64,000 bases of DNA from Eonycteris spelaea (GCA_003508835.1 PUFA01000164.1:1860001-1924000); one strand, 5' to 3'; counted from the stretch's first letter, positions 1 through 11,600 are shown. Notes: a model not told the origin generated them from the letters alone. Numbers and translations are program-made.

Positions 1-655
1 CTGGTCCTATATTGGGACAGTAGAACCTCCTGAACTCACCTCCTCCCATGGACAAAATGAGTCTACTCTGAAAGAAATCCAGATACTAAACCCAGCTAAG
101 CAACACCGATACATCAGCGAATGAGAAAATACTCACGTCGCCCACATCAAAATGGGCAGGAAAGACTAAGACACACTCTCACCATAACCCCACCAACAGC
201 ATAGTGCCATACAATCGGCGGCGGGTGCAGGAGGAATCCTAACTCTCAGCTTCTGCCCGAGGAGTGAAAGGTTGGGACCCATATCTAGTGCCCCAACTTT
301 TAAGGCTGCTGCCTGGAGGCAGATGCCCAAAACGCCCAGCTCTGAAAGCCATCGGGGGCTTGCAGCTGTGAGACCACAAGAACATTGTGAACCAAAAACA
401 GTCTTAAAGGGTTCACAGACTACCAGGGCTGTTCCTCTAGGGCTCAATGCAGCAGTCAGAAAAACACCCATCTTCCAGCTTTCCCTGAAAAAGGCCTATC
501 TGCATAATTTAAAAGCTTCCGCCTGAGAATCAGGCTTCTGATTTAGCACACGTGTGGGAGCTAACTGCAGTCCTCCCCAGAGATCCAGGAAGCCAAAGTA
601 TCCACCTGGGCTTCTTAAAGGAGCCTACTCCAAATCGCCAATATCTCCCTGGAAG
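1..655 (+). mobile_element. L1 5' UTR segment, enters from left edge
   Basis: This stretch is richer in G and C than the rest of the window. In order and wording it follows the 5' UTR of old mammalian L1 elements: a 'cctcctcccatggacaaaatg' type start, an 'acatcaaaatgggcaggaaa' type block near 148, and a 'gttcacagactaccagggct' type block near 410. The element begins outside the window. No ORF1 follows; at about 655 the sequence jumps to the end of ORF2. The two overlapping frames of 84 and 101 codons here are opposite-strand readings of untranslated DNA and are not genes. Subfamily not assigned. Confidence 0.75.
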
Positions 656-1155
656 AAGCTTATATAAAACTCATAACTCAACAACAACAACAAGAACAGC
701 AACAACAAAAACAATTTAAAAGTGGGCAAAAGATCCTAATAGATATTTTGCCAAAAAAGACATATGAATGACCAATAGATAAGTAAAAAGGTGCTCAGCA
801 TCACTAATCACCAGGGAAATACAAATCAAAATCACAATGAGATATCCCCTCGCACTTGTTAGGATATTTGTTATCAAAAGATGACAAATGATGGCAAAGA
901 TATGAAGAAAAGTGTACATTTGTACATTGTTGGCTTGAGTGTAAACTTGTATAGCTACTATGAAAAAGACTATTGTACAGCTGAAATTTGGAACTTAAAT
1001 GTTCTCATTTAAAAAAAATAAATATGTGAAATGATGATGTGTTAACTCAATGGTGTGAATCCTTTCAAATGTATATGTATATCAAAATATCACTTTGACA
1101 CTAAAAATCTACAATTTTATTTGTCAATTATAACTCAATAAAGATGAAAAAATGA
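656..1155 (+). mobile_element. L1 ORF2 3' end and 3' UTR
   Basis: The text from 659 follows the last part of L1 ORF2: a CAA-rich stretch, then 'agtgggcaaaagatcctaa' at 720 and 'caaatcaaaatcacaatgag' near 824. At about 965 it jumps again, skipping the ORF2 C-terminal coding end, into the L1 3' UTR with 'gtcaattataactcaataaa' near 1124 as the terminal block. It ends in a weak A-rich tail. With the preceding 5' UTR in the same orientation it looks like one element with two large internal deletions, although two separate insertions cannot be excluded. Confidence 0.8.
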
Positions 1156-1359
1156 ACTGCACATAAATTCAAGCACCAAATGATATTTTCTTACTAGGGT
1201 TCTTTTATCCTATATTATAAAGGACAAAGCAGCATTTTCAACATAGTTGCTAATGTTACTTAGGTTTGCTCCAACATTTTAAAATTGAATATTTAGCATA
1301 GGTTTATGGCAAATTAATTGTGAAATTTACTTATCCTGTTGAAAATATAATTTAAAACT

Positions 1360-1450
1360 ACTATGTAAAGCACTTTGTGCTAAGTATCCTCAGATTAACC
1401 CATTTTGTGGATAAGAAATCAAGCTCAAAGTTGTCAAGTAAACTAGTGTG
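1360..1450 (-). mobile_element. MIR fragment
   Basis: Reverse-strand MIR core wording: a 'gcactttgtgctaag' type block followed by 'acccattttgtggataagaaa' and 'gttgtcaagtaaactag'. It is short, diverged and internally deleted. The 200 bases between it and the preceding L1 hold nothing I recognise. Confidence 0.5.
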
Positions 1451-2139
1451 CAGTATATCAGGAAACTAGTTATCTCCTTCTATCCCAGTTTGTTGAGTCA
1501 TGAAGAGAAAGTTAGTTCTCTTAATGACTATAATATATTAGTAATAGAATAAATAGTGACAGTAGTTAAATGTATAGGGAAAAACTCCAGAAATAATGTT
1601 TCTGCATTGCAATCCTGGCAGCAAAAATGTGTAAAAAAAAATACACCACATTAGAGGAGCCTAAAGCATCATCACAATAAGCTTTATTCTTTCGTAGCAT
1701 AAAGTTATTTTAAGAAATCCCATGCATTGGACAGGAAGCTAAAGAATGACTCTGTCTGGCTCAACTAGAGTTTTCTTGTTAAATTATGCCCAGCTCTGAA
1801 TGGATTATTTAAAAAGATATTACTTAATGCTTTAGCTTTAAGGAAAACCCCTGTATACATCTAATAATTTCAGGGATGCTGTAATTACATTGAGAGGGAT
1901 TTGGAGTATTGATGTTCTAAGTGCAATAACAGATTTAGAAAAAATTAAAGGTTATGCAGAAGGCATACTAGATTTAGATAATTATATTCAAGAAAGAATG
2001 CCTTTAAAAAATGAACACAATATTTTGAAAGAGTGGGCAGATTTTTTTCAAGGGATTCTCTCAACTCATTGAATATTCAATTCAATTCAATTCACAATTT
2101 GGAAGGCAGAAAGGTCTCTGATACTCACCTTCTAACTGA
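1451..2139. other. Unassigned stretch with a 60-codon open frame
   Basis: The frame at 1890-2072 starts at TTG and stays open upstream to about 1860. An AG that could serve as a splice acceptor (tttcag) lies at 1868-1873. The predicted peptide (…SAITDLEKIKGYAEG…) is hydrophilic and has a reasonable amino acid mix, but I recognise no family and see no splice donor or partner exon. A pentanucleotide run, (ATTCA)4, lies just after the stop at 2074-2093. Most likely chance. Confidence 0.3.
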
Positions 2140-2440
2140 CATATTAATCCTATGATTGTCTTCACTGTTTTGTGAAGGTAGCAATAGTGCTGTCTTCAAA
2201 GAGTTTACACTTTTGTAAGAGACACTCAAAAGACATCTAGATAACCAAAACAGAGGACTGCCATAAAAAAGGTAGGACTAGAACACTGAGAAGATCTAAG
2301 AGAGTAGGTCTAGTTTTATAGTGGCAAGACACTTTAAAAAGTGAAATGATATTCGATGTGTGCATGGTGCGTTTAGTAACATTTCAGCAGAGTGTGAGTG
2401 TTAAAAAGGAATGGCATTCAAGATGGATATACATGTGTAA
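2140..2440 (-). mobile_element. L2-like LINE fragment
   Basis: The words 'cttcaaagagtttacactt' (2195) and 'aagagacactcaaaagacat' follow the reverse strand of the L2 3' region, where 'ctcaaggagcttacagtcta' precedes a run describing gagacagacat. It continues weakly to about 2440. Heavily diverged. Confidence 0.45.
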
Positions 2441-2689
2441 GCCAAAAGAAGGTGGGATTTAGGGATGTTTGATCCCTCGAGCTCAGTTTAATTAGGCTTT
2501 ATGATTGTGTTTCCTTATAGACTTCTGGGTACTTTTTAATGAGTAATATAAATATATTTACGTAAATAAATAATCACTCCCATCTTAACAAGAATGACAT
2601 CACATATCCACTATGAATTGAACAAGAGGAAAGGTATGGTGTTAATCAGTTGTTTGGTAGCTAAAATAAAGGTTAAACTGATTTTAAAA

Positions 2690-2965
2690 AAATTGATTGG
2701 CTCAGATTATGGAAGCATCCAAGATTATGGCTGGATTCAGGAGCTCAAAGAATATCATAGGACGCCATCCCTATCTATTCCTAAAACAGTTTTCTTCGTA
2801 AGGTAGTTAATTAGGCCATATTCTCCAGCTTAGCAATCACAAAAATGAGAGTGTCTTCCCTGACAACTCAAAAAAAAAATCTCCCCCTGATTTGCCAGTT
2901 TGCGTCATAGGCACACTTTTGCCAATATGGTTCTAATTGGTTAGCCATAGATCAATGTATCTTTA
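2690..2965. mobile_element. Old interspersed repeat, family not named
   Basis: The block 'attatggctggattcaggag' near 2724, then 'gtgtcttccctgacaact' and 'ccaatatggttctaattggt' near 2920, recalls a widely dispersed old mammalian repeat of LTR type in which the motif 'ctctgattggcc' recurs. I cannot name the family. The 70-codon frame starting at 2594 overlaps it and is not a gene. Confidence 0.4.
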
Positions 2966-2984
2966 CGAATGATTAAAATGTATT

Positions 2985-3115
2985 ATTTTAATTTAAACAT
3001 ATTACCTCATTTGCTTCCAACAATTCTGTGACTAAAGTCAGCCATTATTATACTATTCTACTATGTAAAAAGTCGGGCTCAGAAAGATGGTGGATATCAA
3101 ATAATGGAATTTATC
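2985..3115 (-). mobile_element. MIR fragment
   Basis: Reverse-strand MIR core: 'acctcatttgcttccaacaa' then 'attattatactattct' and 'gggctcagaaagatgg', matching the usual order of the MIR 3' half read backwards. Diverged. Confidence 0.5.
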
Positions 3116-4110
3116 TGAGATTTTAAAAATCTAACAGTGAGCAGAATTGAGTATTTTGGAGTACCTATATATGAGGACTAGAATATGCCAAAAGTAGTAA
3201 AATAGACCAGCGAGGTAAAAGAACGTTCTAGAGCCATGAAATAGAAGGCACAAGGCAACCACCTTCAAAACAGAGTAAATGATAAAATGCTGCATCACAG
3301 TTTGAAGAATAAAACTGCAGACGAAGCCATCATATTGTAAAATATCTATGTAGGGAAGTTACCCTGAAAATAAAAGCATGTTGAGGAAATCTTCACATGT
3401 TGGAAATTTTCTTTCATGAAGCTTAATAACAGCATTAAGAAAAGCAATAGAACTGTAGCTAAAAAGAGAAGCGAGAATGAAGAATAAGAGTAATTTTTTT
3501 TTTTTTTTGCTTTTTAGAGCAGACATCAATTTTTAAATATACGAGCTACGAAAATAGACATGAAATATACTGAAAATATTTTTAGAAGTAAAAGTGTCAT
3601 TAGAAAAAATATATATAGTAATTCAAACCGGTTTGAATACAATAATCAATTCAAATAAATATTCTGATAAACTTGTTAAAATTCCACCTCATTACTTGAT
3701 ATTTGACTTCCCATATCCTGTGATAAACCACTGACCAGAAACAGATTAAAAGTTTCATGTGCTCTGAGGTCTAAATGGCAGTGACCATGTCTCCATCTAT
3801 TATCAATTCATGAATGTAACAGAACAAATAGTCGCTAGAGGTTATCAAGGGTAAATTTGTCACCTTTACAAAACTGTCACAAGCTTGGCAATTTTACTAA
3901 CTTTGGTCAATAGGCTTTTGTCTTCTCCTGAATTGCCCAGCAGTATTTCTGGTGTCAGTCTGAGAGATTTGCCGATTTCTAGGCCCCAGCATTCTAACTA
4001 GACCTTTACTCTTTTTTTAACTCTCTGATGTGTGTGCTGAGCACTCTCAATTAGTTTGAGTCTTTGGAAAGAATAAAAGCACAGTAAAATAAGTTGATGG
4101 CTATATTTAG
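3116..4110. other. Unassigned stretch with a 16-base T run
   Basis: No repeat family recognised. A T run at about 3493-3508 is followed by 'gctttttagagcag', which resembles the tail block of an antisense L1 ('gttttttagagcag'), but nothing L1-like follows. An 18-bp palindrome lies at 3621-3638 (separate entry). Confidence 0.4.
3621..3638. promoter_or_regulatory. 18-bp perfect palindrome with Grainyhead-type core
   Basis: ATTCAAACC followed by its exact reverse complement GGTTTGAAT. The centre AAACCGGTTT (3625-3634) equals the consensus site of Grainyhead-like (GRHL) transcription factors. The sequence match is direct; binding is inference. No gene or promoter is visible nearby, so it may be coincidental. 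Confidence 0.3.
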
Positions 4111-4177
4111 CTTTCTTTTTTTTTTTTTTCTTTTCTTTTTTTTTTTTCTTTTTTTTTTTTTTCTTTTTTTTTTTTTT
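4111..4177. repeat. T/C homopolymer-like tract, 67 bp
   Basis: Almost pure T broken by single C bases. It generates poly-Phe and poly-Lys frames on the two strands that are artefacts. It could be the decayed A-tail of an antisense retroposon, but the flank at 4178 onwards has no body I recognise. Confidence 0.9.
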
Positions 4178-5111
4178 GCTGTTCTTAGTTCTGTCTTTGC
4201 TGTTAATAGAAGAATATTTGACCTCATGTTGCTTTTTAATAAATATATCTTCCTCGTACATCCAATGAGATTGTGTCTTACTAAAAGCATTTATTCTAGG
4301 ATAATTCTAAAAGGAAGTTCAAGGTTAAAGATGTTAAACTCTAAGAAGGAGGAGAATCTGATTTTGAATACAACTTTTATATTTCCTGCTTGTATCATTT
4401 TTTAATGTATTACTATTTGAATGTGCTGACTGCAAATTACAACTTATGTTAGCCTAGTGAAAAATTAGAGTCAAAAGAAAGAGCACCCACTGATGATGCT
4501 GTGTAGTTCAGAGTCTCATTTCAGTACCTTAATTTGTTTAAACAGTGATATAGTGAAATAATTTAGTGATTTCATACTTTTACAGCATCCAGAATTTTTT
4601 TCCAACAAAATCTTGTATATTACCAGCCTAGTAGTAATCAGATATGAAGTCCTTTTTGAAAGAGACAGAAAGAGTCACAGCCCTGCCTGACTATCCTTCA
4701 TTGAAAACCACTTAAATGGGCAATTGATATCTAAGATAAGTCTTATTTCTGAAATCTCTTATGGGAAATATGTTAAGAATGTTGATCTTGGATTTTAGAC
4801 AGGTGTTGAGGGGGTAAGGGAGGAACATATGGTTTTAGCATATATAATATAGTCAATACTTTATTCTGGTGAGCAAAGTAATGATTGATATATTACTGAT
4901 AATCCTAAAAATTAGAGAATTTTTATTTGGAGATATATTGTTCACTCCCTTTTTAGAAGTATGAAAAGAACATCTGACTGGGTTGAGACAAACATTACTC
5001 TGTGTGAGTATAGAGGCAGTGATACTACAAGCCCTAGGGATGGGGAGACATGTACCTTTAGATGAGATAAAAATGTCAGTCTAATAGCAGTCTGAAATGT
5101 TTTTTCTTTGC
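4178..5111. other. Unassigned AT-rich stretch
   Basis: No coding frame or repeat body recognised. It ends at the target-site duplication of the following L1. Confidence 0.4.
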
Positions 5112-7595
5112 AAAATTCTCTACCCTGACATCAAAACTTGGTAAAGATAACACAAAAGAAGACATATACAGCCAATATTTCTTATGAACATAGATGTGAA
5201 AATCCTAAACAAAATACTAGCAAATTGAATACAATAACACAAAGAGATTATATACCATGATGAAAAGGACTTCATCCAAGGAGCACAGGGATGGTTTAAC
5301 ATATGCAAATTAATTAATATGATGCACCACATAAACCAAATGAAGAAAATCATATGATCATATCAATAGATGCAGAAAAAGCATTTGACAAGATAGAGCA
5401 TTCATTTATGATTAAAACACTTAATAAAATGGGTATAGAAGGAAAGTCGCTCAAAATAATAAAGGCCATATACAACAAATCTTCAGATAACATCCTATTT
5501 AACAGTGAAAAACTGAAAACCTTCCTGCTAAGATCAGGAACAAAGCGCTATTATTCAATACTTTTTATCAGTATCAGTAGACCTAGCCAGAGCTATCAGG
5601 CAAGAGAAAGAAATATATGGCATCCAAATAGGGAATGAAGAAGTCAAATTGTCACTTTTGTAGATGACATGATTCTCTATATAGAAAACCCTAGGGACTC
5701 CACTAAAAAAAGCATTAAAAATGATTAACAAACACGGTAAAGTTTCAGGACACAAAATTAATGTACAAAAATCTATAGCATTCCTATCTCCAACAATTAA
5801 TTTTCAGAAAAAGAAATGAAAAAAAAATTTCCTTTGGCAATTGCAACAAAAAGAATAAAATACCCAGGAATAAACCTAATGAAGCATGTGAATTATCTAT
5901 ATAGTAAAAAACTATAAGATGTTATTAAAAGAAATTGAAGAAGATACCAAAAAAAAAAAAAAAAACAAAGTAGAAAGATTCTGTGTTCAAGGATTGGAAG
6001 AATCAACATAGTTAATATGACTTTATTACCTAAAGCATTGTACAGATTTAATGCAAACCCCATCAAAATCCCAACAGCATTCTTTAAAGAAATGGAACAC
6101 AAAATCATCAGATTTGTATAAAAACAGAAATGACCCTGAATAGCCAAAGCAATCCTTGGGCAGGGGCGGGTGGTGGGGTTGTGAGGAGACCAGAGGTATC
6201 ACTCTTACTGACTTCAAATTATATTATGAAGGAACAATAATCAAAATAGCATGATATTGGTAGAAAAATAGACAAGAACCAATAGAACAGAAATAAGAGT
6301 CCAGAAATAAAAATCCCTGCATATATCAGCAAATAATTTTTCGACAAAAGGAGCCTAAAAACATACAATGAGAGAAAAAAAAGCCTCTTTAAATAGTGCT
6401 GGGAAAATTAGAAGAACCACATACAAAAGAAATGGAACTAGAATGCTAATTAATTCAAAATGGATCAAGGACCTAAATATAAGACCTGAAACAATAAATT
6501 ATATGGAAGAAAACGTAGGTACTAAACATATTAACCTTGGATTTAGAGAGGATTTTATGAATTTGACATGAAAGGCAAATGAAATAAAAGCAAAAATAAA
6601 TAAATGGGACTATGTCAAACTAAAAAGATTCTGCACAGCAAAAGAAACCATCAATAAGGCAAAGAGGCAACTTATCAAATGGGAGAAGATATTTGCAAAC
6701 AAAACCTCCGATAAGGGGTCAATATTCAAAATATATAACGAACTCATATGATTCAACAATAAAAAATACAATCCAGAGATGACCTGAACAGACACGTCTC
6801 CGAAGAGCACACATAAATGGCCAACAGACATATGAAAAGATGCTCAATTTCACTAGCTATTAGGGAAATGCAAATCAAAACCACAATGAGATACTACGTC
6901 ACACCTGTAGAATGGCTATCATGAACAGGACATGTAATAATGAGTGTTGGAAATGTTGCAGAAAAAAAAGAACTCTCCTACACTGCTGGTGGGACTGCAA
7001 ACTGGTACAGCCAGTATGGAGTTTCCCCTAAAAAGAAATAGAATTACCATATGACCCAGCAATTCCTCTTCTGGATATTTACCCCAAAACCTTGAAAACA
7101 TTTATCTGCAAAGATATAGGCACCCTGATGTTCATAGCAGCACTTCTCATGGTAGCCACGACACGGACGCAACTGAAGTACCCTTGTATAGGTGATTGGA
7201 TAAAGAAGGTGTGGTACATATACACAATGGAATATTACTCAGCCATAAGAAAAGATGACATACTGCCATTTGCGGCAACATAGATAGATCTTGAGATTAT
7301 CATGCTAAGCGAAATAAGTCAAACAGAAAAAGCTGAGAATCATATGATTTGACTCATATGAGGGGTACAAAACTGAAAGCAGCAAATAAACATGACAGAT
7401 AAACGGAGACTAATGGGCAAGGACAGTGGATTAGTGGTTATTGAAGGAAAGGGAGAAAGGAAGGAGGCAGATAGGGGTAAAGGGTCAAATATTTGGTGAT
7501 GGAAGGAAATTTAACTTTGGTTATTGAACACACAATGCAATATTTGATCTATTGCTGAATTATTTTTTTTTTAAGAAAAAAGAAAAAAATTCTCT
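5112..7595 (+). mobile_element. 5'-truncated L1 with 10-bp target duplications
   Basis: The body runs from about 5122 to 7585. It is flanked by exact copies of AAAATTCTCT at 5112-5121 and 7586-7595, the expected signature of target-primed reverse transcription. The body starts inside the ORF2 reverse transcriptase region and runs to a 3' UTR and an A-rich tail (7573-7589). The 3' UTR contains 'ggtgatggaaggaaattta' (7496) and 'tgaacacacaatgcaatat' (7525), which from memory resembles bat L1 tails rather than primate or carnivore ones. Stops and frameshifts show that it is dead. It appears younger than the other LINEs in the window because the terminal repeats are still exact. Confidence 0.92.
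5150..7300 (+). pseudogene. Broken L1 ORF2 (reverse transcriptase to C-terminus)
   Basis: Remnant of the L1 ORF2 protein, which supplies endonuclease and reverse transcriptase for retrotransposition. The endonuclease half is missing. A frame from 5354 carries SIDAEKAFDKI, the first catalytic block of L1 reverse transcriptase, with its aspartate at about 5369. In the same frame, past a TGA at 5636, comes the active-site block FVDD at 5657-5668 (FADD in intact L1). Later pieces are open at 6368-6571 (…[20 protein letters not shown]…) and, in another frame, at 7092-7283 (…WYIYTMEYYSAIRKDDILPFAAT), the well-known L1 C-terminal block. Several in-frame stops and at least one frameshift break it. 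An A-rich stretch at 5949-5966 adds further disruption. Confidence 0.9.
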
Positions 7596-7894
7596 TTGGC
7601 CCTGGTGTGGCCTACGAGTCAAAAAAGGAAAACAACTAGCATGGTAATTAGAACAGCACGTTGGGCAGTCTTTGAAAATGAAATACTTTGCATTTAGAGA
7701 AAATATGTTTGTATGCTGATGAAAATAGCTACTTCTAAGCTGTTAACGGACATTTCTAATTACGTCAGGTAGTCAGAAGCTTTTCCATACATTTAATCTA
7801 AACATTACTCCTTTTATTATTATTTCCTATTACCCTGTGTTTTCATTTAAAGAACACATTAAAATTTTTAGCATGTACTTTTTTGGACTTAGGT
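7596..7894. other. Unassigned flank of L1
   Basis: Unique-looking AT-rich DNA after the right target duplication. Nothing recognised. Confidence 0.4.
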
Positions 7895-7995
7895 ATTCAA
7901 GGCCTCTTTATCCCACTCTTCGGTTCACCCAGTATAGAACATTTAGACATGCTCAATAATTTTGTTGAGTGAATGAATAAATAATGAATAATGAC
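7895..7995 (+). mobile_element. L2 3' end fragment
   Basis: The phrase 'catgctcaataattttgttg' followed by a tandem 'agtgaatgaataaataatga' type ending matches the L2 3' terminus, which characteristically ends in short TGAA-like repeats. Confidence 0.5.
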
Positions 7996-9464
7996 GAGTG
8001 CCTATTAAGAGCTGCAGAACTCTAACCTGTAAAGGACACTAAAGGAGGTATGGACGGGTTTACAAATGGACCTACCAATGAAGACCAAAGGTTAATACAT
8101 TCACCTACTTTCCTACTTTCAAACTGATGACCTTATTTAATTAAAGCTTTTCCCTGGAGTAGGAATTTTTCCACGTCACCTTATTGCAATAGACTTGAAG
8201 GTCCATGATATGTAATTAACTTTCACTTCTGCTGAGTCAAATGTGTTTGAGACACACGTGGACGGGCTGGAGAGAAGGAATAAGATTTTCCTTTAACTCT
8301 CACGAGTAGACTAGACAACTGCTACTGACTACACTACATGAAGGTTCGTTTTTCTCTAGGCATTGGTACAAAGATTTGAACTTTCATACTTTTTGTCCAT
8401 TTATAAAGATAAGCACAAGGAAAACAGAACTGTAGAAATATGACTCAAGTGAAATGCTTATGCTTTTAAATATGTTCATAAGTGACCTTTTGTATAGAAT
8501 TATTATATTTAATGGGAACCTACAAATACTTTTAAATTACAGTTTACTTTGTGAAGAAAGTACTCACTATAGTGGATTTAAGGGATTTGAGAATTCTCAA
8601 TTAATATATATCCTTTATAAATGTCAATGATATACTGAAGAATTTCAAAATTCAAGTTTGTCAAGATATGCTAACATAGCATGCAAGTATCATTGGGAGC
8701 ACATATATGTATGAAAGAGAAGGTTATTTCTTTATAACTGTATCTCAAATTAAGCTACTATTTCTTGCTTTGTTTAAAACCCAGACTTTAGTTGCTTTTA
8801 CAACTTCCGTGTTTTATACTCAGTTTCCATAGTAATTTAGGAATGCTCATGTTGGAAAAATATTCAATATGGGAAGAAAAGTTTTGAGGACAGAAAAATG
8901 CATTAACAACGTGCCCTGCAGCCTACAGTATAATGCTTTTAAAACCAGGGAATGGAAAACAGTTAAAGAGTTATACCACCATACATCTTACAGGGATTAA
9001 AAGTTTTCATTTTTCAGACTTGTGCAGGGCTGTTTGCTTCAGCATGGCACTCTGCCACATGGTGATATATTTGCCTGCAGAGATCACGCTGGGTAGTATA
9101 ATACCCAGTCCTGCTTTGGATTTTCCCTAAAGGTAGACACAATCACTACAACAATCGTGATTAATTGTGTGGCACTCTGTTCAACAGTAAGAGATCCCAA
9201 TTTTGCAACACTTTGAACAGGTTGTCTGCTGGGTTTTTGTTTGTTTGTTTGTTTTTTAGTTTTTCAGTTATAGTACCCAAGAAAACATTGGTACCAGGAT
9301 TTAATTATGTAAAAGCTGATAACCAATATTTTGTTCAGTGGCCTTTAATGATTTTTTCCAAATATTTCAAATTTTAAACATGAATCAGTTAAGGTAATAA
9401 ATAAGTATTTCCTATAATAGAAGAAATTCTTCAAATTATATTTATTTCATGGACATATGTTTGA
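7996..9464. other. Unassigned stretch
   Basis: No repeat or gene recognised. A (GTTT)n run lies at 9237-9257. The 65- and 70-codon frames in 8933-9377 have no recognisable domain; the second is partly encoded by the T-rich run. Confidence 0.4.
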
Positions 9465-9615
9465 TCATCTCAGTTCATTTCAGACACCAAAATGTCAAGT
9501 GCTTTCTGTGTGACAGATAATGACCTAATTATTGAAAAAACAAAAATGAGTATGACACACATCCTAGTCATCAGGGAATCTAGTCTTTCTGTGAATTCAA
9601 CATGATCAAATGTTC
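9465..9615 (-). mobile_element. L2 fragment
   Basis: Reverse-strand L2 wording: 'acaaaaatgagtatgacaca' then 'catcagggaatctagtcttt', the counterpart of the L2 block that reads 'gagtaagacacagtccctgcc…gagctcacagtctag'. Diverged. Confidence 0.5.
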
Positions 9616-10679
9616 TTCTTAGCCTTTCAAGTGATGAATCTAGACTTCATCGATTTGTCTTGTACCCTCTGTTCTAAAAGTCTGTTATATTTCTATAGTA
9701 GAGAAACTGTGACATCCAAGGACAATGTCTGCATTTGAATGTGATTCAAAGTAAAAAAAAAAAAAAGTGCAAGAATGACTACTGTATCCATGTAAGTTTT
9801 GAGAGCATGCATTTCAATAATCCAGCTTTATTAAACTAAACATTTATTTCAAAAACACAGAATTATATAAAGCGATCAAATTTATACGTAACAATCATAG
9901 CTGAACAAATAAGTAGAGAATAATCTGATGGCACAGAGCAGGAATTCTCTTCCCATAGAGGCGATGTATGGGGAACAGGTAATTAACATCCTGAAAAGAA
10001 CAATCGAAAGATATTTACGAGGCCATTGAGTCAGAAGTGATAAAAGAAGTTTACTGTGAAGTTCTAGACTGTATGACAAACTGAGCAGTGTGGCTATTAG
10101 CCAGCATATCCTAAGAAGCCAAAAGCATTGAAAAATTCTCAGAAAGGTAATTTTTTTAATACTCCCTTTGTTGTAATTTTTAGTCTTTATTGAGGTTTCA
10201 GTTCTCACTTTTAAGATTTATATCTAGAATCACTCTTCCAAATACTGTTTGGATGTCTCACATTGATTTTCAGAAGTTTAATTTCATTTTTGTCAAAAAT
10301 TCAATTCATTTTCTTGCCTTTCTTTTCATATAGTCCTATTATTTTCCAAAGGACTCACATTCAAAATTCTACATTTTCTCTTTCTTTTCCCCTACATGTA
10401 ATACATTACAAAATAAATTTTCATACTCTTCTTTTTCTCTCTGTTCCTCTGGCCTCTGTCTTCTTCAGATTTTGTTAGGAATTGAAAACATAATGTTGTA
10501 GAAAGACCGTAGATTTACAAAATGATGAACTGTTTTGGATCTATTTCATCTTTCTGTTACATGATTCTGTTCAATAATTTCAACTCTCCAGGCCTCAATC
10601 TATCAAATTTAATAAGTACAAAGTGCAGCATAATATTGAAGAATGAATTCTCCTGAATAGATACGTCATCATCTCATTA
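9616..10679. other. Unassigned stretch
   Basis: No element recognised. An A14 run occurs at about 9752-9765. The 108-codon minus frame (9882-10208) and the 71-codon plus frame (10263-10478) are hydrophobic or low in complexity with no known motif; both are judged non-coding. Confidence 0.4.
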
Positions 10680-10900
10680 GTTAATGAGTTAATTGTTTTA
10701 TTCAGAAATATGTATCAAGCACCTACTGTAAACTAGAAACTATGTTAGGCACTGGAATTGTTCCACGTGGAAGCATATTGGTGTCATTAACTGGGATAAA
10801 GAACATTGGAAAATACCTACATTGGTGGCATAAATCAGGCAGCAAAGAAAAGAAATATACTTATATAAGACATTTACCTACAGAAGACGGAATACAGTAA
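10680..10900 (-). mobile_element. L2 fragment
   Basis: Contains 'atcaagcacctactgtaaac' and 'atgttaggcactggaattgt', the reverse of the L2 3' end that usually reads 'gagcacctactatgtgccaggcactg'. It stops at an A-rich run near 10,900. Confidence 0.55.
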
Positions 10901-11189
10901 AAAAAAAAAAAAAGACAATGATGTAGCATTGCTCTTAATGAACTCTGGCATTTCGTATTTAGAAAAAAGTTAATCTGCAAATTGGATGACAGAGAAATCA
11001 CAGGAAACAAGGAGACTTATTGTGTCCTAGAAGTCTAGCTAAGAGAGCAGTTCAAAAAGGGAATAAATAAACTGTTAATTGTTGCTCGGAGGTAACAAAA
11101 AAGGAATATGAAAAAAGGATTTAGATTCATGGACAAGATCATTGACTTTAATTAAAGTTATTTTGCAGATGGAAAAAAATGAAGTGTTT

Positions 11190-11600
11190 GGCAGATTCTG
11201 CTGTGTGTTCCCCAATATTCATTCTTCTCTCCTCCTGCAGAATAGAACCTCCAATTTTTAGCTGTACATATGACCTCCAAAATTAAGCCAGTGTCTCAAC
11301 TACCCTTGCAGATAAGCGTGCTCATGTTGTAAACTTATAGATAATGTAACATGACTTCCTGGGAATATTCTTCCTTTTTCATTTTCATTTGTTCAGTAAT
11401 CTTTGACCATGCAGATAAAGGAAACATATTACAGATATCAGAGCAATAAAATATGGGTTTTGAAAATTTATTGGAAGGATGTTTCCACAACGGTTCCAAC
11501 TTGCATAAGAGAAAGATAATTTAATTTCGTTTAGCCTTTTGTTAATTTTGGATCTCTGTTGTATCAGCTGGACTTTAAACTAGTACACAGTGAATGAGAG
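11190..11600 (+). mobile_element. Old LTR-like repeat, family not named
   Basis: The start 'ccccaatattcattcttct' with 'agaatagaacctccaattt' and the end 'ggatctctgttgtatcagct' plus 'aaactagtacacag' recall a dispersed mammalian LTR-type repeat that ends in '…taatacag'. A similar relic lies at 39,480-39,790. The family is from memory and remains uncertain. Confidence 0.4.

Noticed and set aside
3998..4405. Frames rich in Lys or Phe on both strands
   Set aside because: They are translations of the 67-bp T/C tract, not proteins.
9882..10208. 108-codon minus-strand frame
   Set aside because: Hydrophobic and Leu-rich with no motif, in unassigned AT-rich DNA; no start context, splice sites or partner exons.
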